Shown: in pieces, positions 34,556-43,552 of the stretch
Layout of the letters: every line of letters starts with the position of its first letter
Numbering within the stretch: the first letter of the stretch is position 1
From: Candidatus Limnocylindrales bacterium
GTDB lineage: Bacteria > Desulfobacterota > Binatia > UBA1149 > CAITLU01
Direction: 5' to 3'
Length of the DNA stretch: 64,000 nucleotides
Assembly: GCA_035626395.1 (NCBI GenBank)
Contig: DASPNR010000044.1
Location: forward strand, 62,001 to 126,000
Notes under the pieces: generated by a model
What the model was told of the DNA's origin: nothing
Database searches by the model: none
Seen by the model: the letters and a program-made list of their open reading frames with translations, nothing else
Made by a program: the position numbers and the translations under genes

Positions 34556-35572
34556 TCAGACCAGGATGGGAACGCCGTGCCCGCGGTCATCGGTGAGGAT
34601 CTCGAAAGCGGCGCGGTGCTGCGTCGACAATGTCTGCGGCGGCGACCACGCCGCACCCTCACGCACGGACACGCTCAGCGTGCAGGCTGCCAGCTTCGAG
34701 TTCAGGCAATGCTTGGTCCCGCCCGGCGGATTCAGGTACGTCAGCCCCACGAAGGATTCGCGAGGCGCGCAAATCCGTCCGTGGACGCGAACGTCGTCGC
34801 CAGCCGCGCGGAACTTCCAGTCGAAGTATTCGAACGATGCGCGGGCACGAAGCAGGTGCGCCAACGTGTGCAGCGCGTGCTCGCGGCCGGCGTGCCGAAG
34901 GACGAGCGGCGTCATGAACGGCGTCCACAGCGGGCCCAGCCGCAGCCGTGCCGTGCCGATTTCGAGAAAGCTGCCGGGGTGCGTGTCGAAGCCCGCCACC
35001 TGTCCCCACGCGTACTGATCGGTGTGGCGCTCGCCCCAGTTGTGGTTCTGGCTGCCGGTCCAGTCGTCGATCTGCACGCTGCGCCCGTCCACGTCCAGCG
35101 TTCCGCGAAAGCGTGCCATCGGCAGCGCCACCAGGCTCTTGGCCTTGGGCAGGCTCGCCTCGTAGAGCCGCAACGGGAGCAGAAAGAGCGGCGGCTCGTC
35201 ACCATCGAACGCCAGGTCCCAGCGGATGCGATGGCCGCGCGAGGCCGCACTGCCGACCGCGCGGCCCGCCGCCAGAGCAGAATCGTCGATGGCCACCTCG
35301 AAACGCGTACGTTCGAAGCGGCACTTCTCCGCGCCAACCTCGCGCTTGACAGCAACGTTGCTGCCCTCTTCGCCATCGAAGTGGACGGCCCACAATTCGC
35401 CGATCGGCGCGCCGCCGCCTGCGGCGGGATGGAAGACCGTATAACGGATCCAGAACGCCAGCGGGCGCGTCGGATGATTGGCGCGAAGAAAGAAGCTCTC
35501 GTAGTGCCCTTTGCTCGCGGTTGCGTCGTAGCGGGCGAAATTGGCGGCGGTGATGGCGTCGTCTTGCTGCAT
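34556..35572 (-). CDS. CrtC/AttH/tocopherol-cyclase-like (lipocalin-type) protein
   Basis: A 338-residue soluble protein without signal peptide. Its motifs, KGHYESFFLRANHPTRPLAFW at the start and a central DWTGSQNHNWGERHTDQYAWGQ split by a gap, are those of two-domain lipocalin-like folds found in AttH, hydroxyneurosporene synthase (CrtC) and tocopherol cyclase-type proteins. The His-Asn-Trp-Gly cluster is probably at the active site. I cannot assign the reaction; a hydratase, cyclase or lipid-binding role is possible. The start is the ATG at 35572 with GAGAG just upstream. It is divergent from the aldo/keto reductase gene (150-bp gap) and lies 90 bp upstream of the acyl-CoA dehydrogenase gene on the same strand. 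Confidence 0.65.
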   Translation of the reverse strand: MQQDDAITAANFARYDATASKGHYESFFLRANHPTRPLAFWIRYTVFHPAAGGGAPIGELWAVHFDGEEGSNVAVKREVGAEKCRFERTRFEVAIDDSALAAGRAVGSAASRGHRIRWDLAFDGDEPPLFLLPLRLYEASLPKAKSLVALPMARFRGTLDVDGRSVQIDDWTGSQNHNWGERHTDQYAWGQVAGFDTHPGSFLEIGTARLRLGPLWTPFMTPLVLRHAGREHALHTLAHLLRARASFEYFDWKFRAAGDDVRVHGRICAPRESFVGLTYLNPPGGTKHCLNSKLAACTLSVSVREGAAWSPPQTLSTQHRAAFEILTDDRGHGVPILV

Positions 35573-35722
35573 GCGCTCTCGCTGCGGTCGATGTCGTTCT
35601 ACCCTACCCCGCGTCGCGCCCCCAGAACCAGCGCGTTGGGGCCGGGAGGGACGCGGGGCACGGACGCGCCGGTCGGCCAACGCTGTGCTTGACGGTCGCA
35701 GGCAGCAGTCGTAACGGGCTCC

Positions 35723-36598
35723 ATGATCGAGCGCATCCCCTTCGGCAGCACCGGACACCGCTCCAGCCGCGTTCTCTTCGGCGCGGCCGCGCTCTGGGGC
35801 ATGAAGCAGGACAAGGCAGATCGGATCCTGGAGCTGCTTCTCGCCCATGGCGTCAATCACATCGACACCGCTGCTTCCTACGGCGACTCCGAGCTTCGGG
35901 TAGGCTCGTGGATGCTTCAGCACCGACAGGCGTTCTTTCTGGCCACCAAAACGGGCGAGCGTACGTACGAAGGCGCGTGGGCGAGCCTGCGGCGCTCGCT
36001 TGCGCGCCTGCAGATCGGCAGCATCGATCTCATCCAGCTCCACAACCTGGTCGACCAGACCGAATGGGACGTGGCGATGGGGCCCGGCGGTGCGCTCGAA
36101 GCGCTGGTGGAGGCGCGTGATCAGGGACTGGTGCGCTTCATCGGCGTAACCGGTCACGGAGCGAGCGTAGCGCGCCAGCACCGGCGCAGCATCGAGCGCT
36201 TCGCCTTCGACAGCGTGCTGCTGCCATATAATTACACGATGATGAAGGTTCCCGGGTACGCCGCTGACTTCGAGGCGCTCGTGTCCGAGTGCCATCAACG
36301 CGGTATCGCCGTGCAGACCATCAAATCGGTAGCGCGCCGGCGCTGGCAGGACCAGGCTTCCCCACACTTCAGCTGGTACGAGCCGCTGCGCGACGAAGGT
36401 GCCGTGGGCCGCGGGGTAGCCTACGTTCTTTCACGCCCTGGCCTGTTCCTGAATTCCTCGAGCGACGCGACGCTGCTGCCGCTGATCCTGCAGGCCGCGG
36501 AGCGGGTGCAGGTCCTTCCCAGCGACCAGGAATTGGCCGCCGATGTTGCTCGCTTCCAGATGCAGCCGCTGTTCTTCGCCGGACAGGACGCCATTTGA
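35723..36598 (+). CDS. Aldo/keto reductase family protein
   Basis: A 291-residue NADPH-type aldo/keto reductase. The catalytic tetrad is visible: Asp48 in HIDTAASYG, Tyr53, Lys76 in ATKTGER and His107 in LIQLHNL. The fold is the TIM-barrel core without the long C-terminal loop, so it belongs to the short environmental subgroup. Some members of this subgroup carry a C-terminal Fe-S or ferredoxin-like part; none is present here. It is divergent from the lipocalin-like gene and 177 bp upstream of an acyl-CoA dehydrogenase gene on the same strand. The substrate cannot be inferred. Confidence 0.88.
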   Translation: MIERIPFGSTGHRSSRVLFGAAALWGMKQDKADRILELLLAHGVNHIDTAASYGDSELRVGSWMLQHRQAFFLATKTGERTYEGAWASLRRSLARLQIGSIDLIQLHNLVDQTEWDVAMGPGGALEALVEARDQGLVRFIGVTGHGASVARQHRRSIERFAFDSVLLPYNYTMMKVPGYAADFEALVSECHQRGIAVQTIKSVARRRWQDQASPHFSWYEPLRDEGAVGRGVAYVLSRPGLFLNSSSDATLLPLILQAAERVQVLPSDQELAADVARFQMQPLFFAGQDAI

Positions 36599-36709
36599 GG
36601 CCGCCGCTGACGAGACCCACTGACGAGCGACCAGCAGCGATGCGGCCGCGCGTGACCCGGTGGATGGCCGCGTTGCGATGACCGACGCCTCGACTCGGCG
36701 CGCTGACCG

Positions 36710-36715
36710 TATAGT
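36710..36715 (+). promoter_or_regulatory. Candidate -10 element (TATAGT) before the acyl-CoA dehydrogenase gene
   Basis: TATAGT matches the sigma-70 -10 consensus at five of six positions and lies 60 bp before the ATG at 36776. No good -35 hexamer is seen at 16-18 bp upstream, so the call is weak. Confidence 0.25.
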
Positions 36716-36775
36716 CTCCCGCGAAATTTGGTCGGCGGCGCGCCAGGCGTCCTCGCCGCCGCGCGGAGAGAGCTC

Positions 36776-38017
36776 ATGATCCAGTGGAACGAGCAGCACG
36801 AGATGATGCGCGACGCGGTGCGCCGCTTCATCGAGGCCGAAATCGTGCCGAACATCGCCGAGTTCGAGCACGGAGACACCCCGCCTTACGACGTGCTACG
36901 CAAGATGATGCGGACCTTCGGCATCGACCATGTCGCGCGCGAACGCTTCGACAAGCAGATCCGGCGCGAAAAACGCGTCGCTGCCGGCGAGGTTCCTGCC
37001 GAGGCCGCCGAGCCGCGCAAAGCCGCCACGGGCCCCGAGGCGGCCGACGCGGTGGCGATGCAGATCATCCCGATCATCGAACTGTGCCGCTACTGCCCGG
37101 GAATGGTCACCGCCATGGGCGTCAGCGTAGGGCTGACGGCCGCAGCCATCATGTCGAAGGGAACCACCGCGCAAAAGGAGCGCTGGGCGCTGGATCTGCT
37201 GACCATGGACAAGATCGGGTCGTGGGCCATCACCGAGCCCGGCTCGGGCTCGGACGCCTTTGGCGGCATGAAGGCCACCGCACGCCGCGACGGGGACGGC
37301 TACATCCTCAACGGCAGCAAGACGTTCATCACCAACGGCCCCTACGCCGACACCATCGTTTTCATCTGCCGTCTCGATGAGGGCAATCCGCCGGCAGAGC
37401 GCAAAGTGCTGACGTTCGTCTTGGAGCGCGGCACTCCAGGCCTCGAGCAAACCCGTCCGGTGCGAAAGATGGGAATGCATTCCTCGCCCACCGGCGACCT
37501 GTTCCTGTCGGACGTACGCGTGGGCCGCGACCAGCTTCTAGGCGAGACCGAAACCCTCGCCTCCCGCTCCGGGGCCAAGGACACGTTCTCCACGGAACGG
37601 ACCGGCGTGGCCGCGATGGCGCTTGGAATCGTCGAGGAATGTCTGAAGCTATCGGTCGAGTACGCACGCACGCGCGTGGCGTTCGGGCGTCCCATCGGCG
37701 AATTCCAACTCATCCAGCTCAAGCTGGCCAAGATGGAAGTGGCGCGCATGAACATCCAGAACATGGTGTTCCGCCAAATCGAGATGGCTGCGGCGGGAAT
37801 CCGGCCTACGTTCGCGGAAGCCTCGGCGATGAAGCTGTATTCGGCACAGGCTGCGATGGAGGTCTGCCTAGAGGCGGTGCAACTCCATGGCGGCAACGGC
37901 TACATGGCCGAGTTCCGCGTCGAGCAGCTGTGCCGCGACGCCAAGGTGCTGCAGATCTACGCCGGCACCGACGAGATTCAGATCTCGCAGATTGCCCGCA
38001 GCCTGCTGGCGACCTGA
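36776..38017 (+). CDS. Acyl-CoA dehydrogenase with a charged insertion in the N-terminal domain
   Basis: A 413-residue acyl-CoA dehydrogenase. Core motifs are TEPGSGSD (153-160), NGSKTFITNG, LHGGNGYMAEF and IYAGTDEI. The YEGT-type Glu is again Ala; the expected base is Glu274 in FSTERTG, the alternative family position. An extra charged stretch at about residues 52-92 (RERFDKQIRREKR, then Ala/Glu-rich) adds roughly 30 residues between the first helices and is not common in the family. The ATG at 36776 is preferred over an upstream in-frame codon because GGAGAG precedes it and the fold begins directly. It is followed by non-coding sequence and the small Lys-rich gene. Confidence 0.87.
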   Translation: MIQWNEQHEMMRDAVRRFIEAEIVPNIAEFEHGDTPPYDVLRKMMRTFGIDHVARERFDKQIRREKRVAAGEVPAEAAEPRKAATGPEAADAVAMQIIPIIELCRYCPGMVTAMGVSVGLTAAAIMSKGTTAQKERWALDLLTMDKIGSWAITEPGSGSDAFGGMKATARRDGDGYILNGSKTFITNGPYADTIVFICRLDEGNPPAERKVLTFVLERGTPGLEQTRPVRKMGMHSSPTGDLFLSDVRVGRDQLLGETETLASRSGAKDTFSTERTGVAAMALGIVEECLKLSVEYARTRVAFGRPIGEFQLIQLKLAKMEVARMNIQNMVFRQIEMAAAGIRPTFAEASAMKLYSAQAAMEVCLEAVQLHGGNGYMAEFRVEQLCRDAKVLQIYAGTDEIQISQIARSLLAT

Positions 38018-38279
38018 TGGCTCGTGGCTGCACACATGGCCGCTGCCGGCAGCCATTGCCCACTCGACGGGGACGTATATTCGACGTCGGCATAGCGTGC
38101 CAGAGCATGAAACGGAGCCCCATGGTCGTCCTTCCCGGCGCCGCGACGGACGCTTTCCGGCTTTTGCACCGAGTCTGGCGGTTTGGGCCGCACGATGGCA
38201 GCGGCCTCTTCGGACCCGCTCGGCACTCGTGCGCTGACGACGCCGAACGTGTATTCTGGGCCCCTCAAGGAGTTCTCAC

Positions 38280-38378
38280 ATGCCGAAGGGACAAGAGAAG
38301 AAAGCCACGACGAACAAGCCCAAACTGAGCATCAAGGAAAAGCAGGCCAAGAAGAAAGAGAAGAAAGCCGGCAAATAG
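38280..38378 (+). CDS. Lys-rich small protein, 32 residues
   Basis: A 33-codon frame including stop, starting with ATG at 38280 and preceded by AAGGAG 7 bp upstream, an almost ideal ribosome site. The product is strongly basic: Lys makes up about 41 percent, with two clusters (QEKKATTNKPK and KEKQAKKKEKK) and no hydrophobic segment. This suggests a soluble RNA-, DNA- or ribosome-binding peptide, or a flexible chaperone-like tail. Similar tiny Lys-rich proteins beginning MPK are, from memory, scattered through proteobacterial genomes without known function. The strong ribosome site and the steady use of both AAG and AAA codons support real coding. Confidence 0.68.
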   Translation: MPKGQEKKATTNKPKLSIKEKQAKKKEKKAGK

Positions 38379-38594
38379 CCGCTGGCTGCCGTGTACATCC
38401 TCTCGTCGCGCTGGCGGCGGCCGCGGCTGCAACAGGCCAGTCGTACGCGGCGCAGGAGGACTGCTCGCAGCCTCTGTCCAGCGGGCCTACACCTGACGGC
38501 CTGCGCTCGACTCGCCGCAACGCTCGTGTCCTCCATCGGCGGAAACGCTGGCGGCGCAGCTTGCGGCAAGGACGGCAGCCGGTCATCGTCACGC

Positions 38595-40058
38595 ATGCGA
38601 TCGCTTGCAACGTTGCTGCTGGTCACATTCCTCTGCCCGCCGTACGCACGAGCACAAAATGCGAGTTTTGACGCGGACTCGCCGGTGTTCATCGTCAATC
38701 GGATGACGGAAGGACATCAGACGTTCCCGGCCGTCGCCTCCCCGCGCGCCGGAGAAGCGATCGTCGTCTGGCAGGGTCCGGCCTCGCCCCACCTGACCGG
38801 CCATGGCGTGTGGAGCGGCAAGCTCGCGCGCCACGGTGTGGTCGGCGATGATGCGCTTCTGAACGAAGGCCTTACGGGCTACCCTGGTTTCTATGCGAAC
38901 GTCGCCGCGAACGAAACCGGCGCGCTCGCGGCCTGGCAGGCACTCGGAGATGCCGATGGCGACGGCGACGCCGTTTTCGGTCGCCATTTGAATGGGGCCA
39001 GTGCGCCTGCTCCGGGCGGCCCCTTCCTCGTCAACGAAGCGATCGCTGAATACCAGGATCGCCCATACGTCGGCGCGGCGGCTGACGGCCCCTACATCGT
39101 CGTGTGGACGGACGGCGAATTCGCGGCCATGCCGGCCGAGCTCAAGGCGAGGATCTACGACAGCGGCGGTGCAGCAGCGACGGACGAGTTCCTCGTCGGC
39201 GACGATTTGCTTCATGTCGATGCGGCGACGCCCGTCGCGGCTCTCGCAAGCGATCGGTTCGTGATCGCCTGGCCGCGCGATACCTCATCGATCGTCGTTC
39301 GGTACTTCGACGATGCCGGGCACGTTCTCGGCTCGTTGGATCTTGCCGGCGACTGGTCTGTGTGGCCGCCGTCGATCGGTATCGCCAACTGTCGGGATGG
39401 GCGTCATATCGTCGTTTGGGCCGGCAGCACGCTGACGGAGGAGGGGCCGGTGGCCGCGCTTCTCGGCCAGTGGCTCGACGACGCGATGGCGCCTGTCGGA
39501 GACACCTACACGATCGCGACCGAAGGAAGCGAGCAGTCCGGTACGCTGTCGGTCACCATGACGCCGGATTGCAACGCGCTCGTCGCGGTCGGGCCTGCCT
39601 TGTTTCTCACCGGCGCGCCGGCGAGTGCCGGCGATGAGTCGCAAACGCCGACACGGTTGAACGCAACGTCCAGCAGCGCATACTATCTGCCCGGTCACGC
39701 GAGCATTGCGGCCGACACCCCGACGACCCTGGTGGCCGTCTGGTCGATGCGCACGCAGGTCGCGCCGCCTTTCGTGCGCGACGACATCGCCGCGCAGTGG
39801 CTGTGCGTGCAGTTCGACGAAGGCGCGTTGTGCGGTGACGCGACCTGCAGCGGCGATGCAGACGTTGCGATACCGGCGCAGCGGGTGAACGTGACCGACG
39901 GGCTGCGTACGCTCAATACGGCGACTGGCCTGGCGTCCTGCCGCGCTTGCCGCTGCGACACCGACTCTTCGGGCAACATAACCAGCTCGGATGCCGCCCG
40001 AATCCTGCGTTCCGCGGTCGGACAGCCGGTCGAACTCACCTGCCCGCCATGCACCTGA
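38595..40058 (+). CDS. Secreted protein with VVW-type repeats and dockerin-like C-terminus
   Basis: A 487-residue protein with a clear signal peptide (LATLLLVTFLCPPYARA). The body has repeated strands of the type hydrophobic-V-V/A-W followed by a polar turn (IVVWQGP, GALAAWQAL, YIVVWTDG, FVIAWPRD, IVVWAGST), suggesting a beta-propeller. The last 65 residues are Cys-rich and carry two EF-hand/dockerin-like units: VNVTDGLRTLNTATG and CDTDSSGNITSSDAARILR, ending in a CPPC motif. Dockerin-like ends of this kind may attach to a partner or simply bind calcium. The ATG at 38595 is chosen because the signal peptide starts there. It ends immediately before a palindromic hairpin and converges with a cytochrome gene. 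Confidence 0.75.
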   Translation: MRSLATLLLVTFLCPPYARAQNASFDADSPVFIVNRMTEGHQTFPAVASPRAGEAIVVWQGPASPHLTGHGVWSGKLARHGVVGDDALLNEGLTGYPGFYANVAANETGALAAWQALGDADGDGDAVFGRHLNGASAPAPGGPFLVNEAIAEYQDRPYVGAAADGPYIVVWTDGEFAAMPAELKARIYDSGGAAATDEFLVGDDLLHVDAATPVAALASDRFVIAWPRDTSSIVVRYFDDAGHVLGSLDLAGDWSVWPPSIGIANCRDGRHIVVWAGSTLTEEGPVAALLGQWLDDAMAPVGDTYTIATEGSEQSGTLSVTMTPDCNALVAVGPALFLTGAPASAGDESQTPTRLNATSSSAYYLPGHASIAADTPTTLVAVWSMRTQVAPPFVRDDIAAQWLCVQFDEGALCGDATCSGDADVAIPAQRVNVTDGLRTLNTATGLASCRACRCDTDSSGNITSSDAARILRSAVGQPVELTCPPCT

Positions 40059-40084
40059 GTCATGGTGGCGCGCGCCACCTCAGG
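40054..40084. terminator. Palindromic hairpin at the end of the dockerin-like gene
   Basis: An 8-bp perfect palindrome half (GGTGGCGC/GCGCCACC, 40064-40079) sits directly after the stop codon, with an outer 5-bp pairing (CCTGA/TCAGG) reaching 40054-40084. There is no U-tract, so it may act as a bidirectional stop structure between two convergent genes. Confidence 0.4.
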
Positions 40085-40199
40085 CTGCGCAGAAGCAGAC
40101 CCGGCGCGACCGGCACCGGACCGGCGGGCACTTGATACTCGGATCACGAACGTAACGCAGGCAATGCCTGACTCGTGTCGCTTCCACCTGCCTGCCGCA

Positions 40200-43100
40200 T
40201 TACCCGCATACGAGCTTCTTGCTCGAAAGCTCACACGCCGGCAGGCTGCCGGCACCGAGCGTGCCGGTAGCACACGCGCCGCTGGCTGCGGCTTCGTTGC
40301 CGCCGAGGATGATGTCGAGCACCAGATTCGCCGTGTCGACGCCGAACTCTCCGGCGTTGCCCTTCAGATCCAGCACGAGTTGGCCGTCACGGCCGGTGGC
40401 AAGCCGCGCTTTGGAGATGATTGCGCCGGCGGCACCCGCATAGCTGAAGCGCACGCCGTCCGAGCTCGTCCAGCCCGAGGCAGGAAGGCTGTGGTGAATC
40501 ACGATGCTGCCGTCGTGCGTGCGTAGCACCAAGTTCAGCCCGTCCACCGCGGGAGCGCTGCCCGGCCCGGTCGGAAACCACGTCGCTTTCAGCGACAGCT
40601 TCTCGTCGCCGCGAGGAGGCTGGTTCTTGGTGATCTTCATCTTGACCGCATGGATGTTGACGCCGCCGGCGCAGTCGTACGGGACGGAGGCGGGATCGAG
40701 GGGATCGGTGCCTTCGCGCAGCTCGTCACGATTGCGGATGCCGTCCCCGTCACGGTCGACCGTCGCCGCAGCGCCGGTGCCTGGCGGCCGGCACGTGTAG
40801 GTCTGCTCGCCGCGCGGCAACGAGGCCATGGCAAGGAGCGCATCGTCATTGAGCGCGACGTCCTCGCTGTCATCGAGCACGACGCGCCCGCCGGGCAGCA
40901 CCGAGCCTGCGCGCGGCTCGCCTCCGACACGTCCCGAGAACGTGAGCTCGCAGTCGCCGGCCGCGTCGCGGCCCACCAGCAGCGCCAGACGGCTCAGGCG
41001 CTCGGAGGCCGGAGCCGCGCCGATCGTCACCTGCTGGCCCACTGCCGGAGCCAGCCCGGTATCGAGGGAGATGAGGAACTCGCCGACGAAGTCGCCAGGC
41101 CTGAGCTCCGCATCGATTCCTTCGAATTCGAAGCCGGATGCGAATTCGAACGGCCCCGAGATGCCGCCGTCGTGCGAAACGCCGAAGCCGCGAACCTGGT
41201 CGCCGACGACGAGCTCTTCGGGATCGAAACGTTCTTCTGCGCCGAACTTGCCGACCTTCTGGTAAAGCGCGCGAAGGTGAGGGACCTTCAGAGCGTTCGT
41301 CACGCCGGTCGACGTGCCGCCGTTGGTCCCGAGCGGCAACGCATGGCAACCGGCGCACGGAACCGTGAAGGGGTCGACGATCGGCCCGGTGAAGAGCTCC
41401 AGGCCCGTCTTCTGCTCGCGCGTCATGCGGTTGTCCAGAGAGCGCACCGGATTGGGCGGATAGCGCATCGTCAGCACGAAGTCGGTGAACGCCTGCATCT
41501 CGCCGGCCTCCAGCGGCGCCGACCGGCCGAGAAGTTCGACGAAAGCCGCGTTGAATTTTTTGAAGGCGCCGTCCTCGTCCATCGGGTCGCCGCCCGGATC
41601 GTTGCCGGCGGTGCGATCTCCGCGCCAGTGCATCGGCCCGGCATCGGCCATGCCGCGAAGGCTCTGGGTCGTCATCGGTCCCTTGATCGGCGAGAACGGC
41701 TTCAGCGGCAGACCGCCCACCGGCGGGAATGGTAGGATTGGATTGGGATTGGGCTCGGGCGCGCCGTACGGATCGCCGAGCTCCCACGCCAGCTGATCGG
41801 CGTCGCCGAAGGTATGGCAGCTTGCGCACGCCAGGTCCCCGTGGCCGGAGAAGCCGCGCGCCGCATACAGGAAAGGACGCCCCTGTGCGACGGCCGGCGG
41901 CGTCGGATCGTATCCGACCGCGACGGTGGCTGACTGTTGTCGCAGGCCGGCGATGCTGGCGTCACTGACGATCGAGATCGTGTGATCCAGCCGGTTCATC
42001 ACGTAGAGCCGGTCGTTGGCTTCATCCAGTGCGACGCCGCTGGGCCCGCGGCCCACCTCGACCAGGTCGCGCGTGGACGATCCCGCTTCGAGGGCCGCAG
42101 CGTCGAATACGGCTACGTAATCCGAGCCCATTGCGGCCGCGTACAGCAAGCCGCCGTCGCTCGAGAAGACCAGGTCGCCGAGAAGGGCCAGGCTCTGCTC
42201 CGACTCGCTCGTCGGGCCGGTGGCCATGCTGTAGTCGATGTGCGGATTGACGTGCACGGGCGTGACCGATGCTCCCGACAACACGGTGATGCGCTCTTCA
42301 GTCGCGTGACCTTGAACGCCTCCGGCTCTGATCGGCTCGAAGCGGACCTCGTTGCGCGCCTCGCTGTTGGTGACGAATACGCTTCCGGTGCCGGGCCGGA
42401 CGGCCATGTTGAAGAGCGTTGTGCCGACGCCGGCAAACGGCCCGATTGCGGCAGCGGCGGTGGGCGGGGTCGCATTCGCATGGATGGCAAAGACGTCCTG
42501 GTCGGCCAGCGAGAACGGTATATGCGCGCTCCAGTCGCGGCCGATCTCGTCGTTCCATTCCCCGCTTCCGGCATCGAATCGGACGATGAGCGATCGCTGC
42601 AGGATGTCCGGGTCCCCGTAATACGGTGAATCGGCGGGCGGAGGCGGCGCACCGCCGTTGGCGGCAACGGTCAGCTCGCGAATCACCGACGTGTTATTGC
42701 CGGAATGGAAGACCGCGGCGTAGACCGTAGAGCCATCCGGCGTCACCGCGAGCGCACGTGGTGTGTCGCCGAACAGCTCGAGCACGGCAAGTGGCGTGCC
42801 GCCGATACCTGCGCCGACGTTCTCGGCGTGAAAAGCCCACACCAGAGCGCGCGGGATGCTGTCTTCGCTGAATGCAGGGTCGATCGCTTCCGGCAGATTC
42901 TGCCCGCGCCGCGCGGTCGTGATGAAGGCTTTGGTGACGGAGCCGCCGAAGACGATGTCGCGGGGCTCGTCGCCAACGAGCAGCGTATGCTTGACGCGCG
43001 AGGCCGTAAGGTCGGCCGCATCCACCTCGACGATGCTGACGCTGTCGGAAAGATGGTTGACGACCCAGGCCTCGGTTCGGTTGGTGGCCGTGTTGAGGCG

Positions 43101-43352
43101 GCTGGCGACGGCCACCGGCTCCAGTCCGACCGGAACTGTGGCGGCGAGCACGAGCCCGCCTCCATTCACCTGGAAGATGGAAAGCGATCCGTCCGGCGTA
43201 TTGACGGCGAAGAGCAGATCGCCCGCCGGCGAGAGCGCGAGCGGCCTGGTATGCCCGCTTTCGAAATTCACGAAGGTATCCGCGGCTCCAGCGTTGTACG
43301 GCAGCAAAGCGGCAACGACAACGGCGAAGATGGACCGGGCGTGTATGGCCAT
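40200..43352 (-). CDS. Secreted beta-propeller/di-haem peroxidase-like fusion protein
   Basis: A 1050-residue exported protein (signal peptide to about residue 23). Residues 25-500 are a YncE/NHL-type beta-propeller (LALSPAGDLLFAVN, ALAVTPDGSTVYAA, VALDEANDRLYVMN). Residues 505-800 are a MauG/cytochrome c peroxidase-like part with two haem sites, CASCH (509-513) and CAGCH (666-670). A calcium loop DRDGDGIRNRDE follows at 866-877, as in type-3 repeats. The last 150 residues are a beta-rich domain with LPASGWTSSDG and Cys pairs. It likely does extracellular redox work on a large substrate. The ATG at 43352 has GGGGGA upstream. It is a single-gene unit, convergent with the dockerin-like gene. 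Confidence 0.82.
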   Translation of the reverse strand: MAIHARSIFAVVVAALLPYNAGAADTFVNFESGHTRPLALSPAGDLLFAVNTPDGSLSIFQVNGGGLVLAATVPVGLEPVAVASRLNTATNRTEAWVVNHLSDSVSIVEVDAADLTASRVKHTLLVGDEPRDIVFGGSVTKAFITTARRGQNLPEAIDPAFSEDSIPRALVWAFHAENVGAGIGGTPLAVLELFGDTPRALAVTPDGSTVYAAVFHSGNNTSVIRELTVAANGGAPPPPADSPYYGDPDILQRSLIVRFDAGSGEWNDEIGRDWSAHIPFSLADQDVFAIHANATPPTAAAAIGPFAGVGTTLFNMAVRPGTGSVFVTNSEARNEVRFEPIRAGGVQGHATEERITVLSGASVTPVHVNPHIDYSMATGPTSESEQSLALLGDLVFSSDGGLLYAAAMGSDYVAVFDAAALEAGSSTRDLVEVGRGPSGVALDEANDRLYVMNRLDHTISIVSDASIAGLRQQSATVAVGYDPTPPAVAQGRPFLYAARGFSGHGDLACASCHTFGDADQLAWELGDPYGAPEPNPNPILPFPPVGGLPLKPFSPIKGPMTTQSLRGMADAGPMHWRGDRTAGNDPGGDPMDEDGAFKKFNAAFVELLGRSAPLEAGEMQAFTDFVLTMRYPPNPVRSLDNRMTREQKTGLELFTGPIVDPFTVPCAGCHALPLGTNGGTSTGVTNALKVPHLRALYQKVGKFGAEERFDPEELVVGDQVRGFGVSHDGGISGPFEFASGFEFEGIDAELRPGDFVGEFLISLDTGLAPAVGQQVTIGAAPASERLSRLALLVGRDAAGDCELTFSGRVGGEPRAGSVLPGGRVVLDDSEDVALNDDALLAMASLPRGEQTYTCRPPGTGAAATVDRDGDGIRNRDELREGTDPLDPASVPYDCAGGVNIHAVKMKITKNQPPRGDEKLSLKATWFPTGPGSAPAVDGLNLVLRTHDGSIVIHHSLPASGWTSSDGVRFSYAGAAGAIISKARLATGRDGQLVLDLKGNAGEFGVDTANLVLDIILGGNEAAASGACATGTLGAGSLPACELSSKKLVCG

Positions 43353-43552
43353 TACGTGTCCCCCTACGGTCAGATGGAAGCGTCGGGGGAAACCTAACGG
43401 GGTGGCGAGGCTGTGACCAGACTCGCACCTTGCCGACCTACGAGGCCCGGTGCGCGGGCGTTTCACGCGCAGTCGATGCTCGGCGGCTACAACTCAAACC
43501 GAGACGGAGAACCGCATTCAGGCGCGGCCGCGACGCGTGCCGTTGCGTCCGT

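Noticed and set aside
38391..38594. Upstream extension of the dockerin-like gene
   Set aside because: The added 68 residues are Arg-rich, overlap no ribosome site and would bury the signal peptide.
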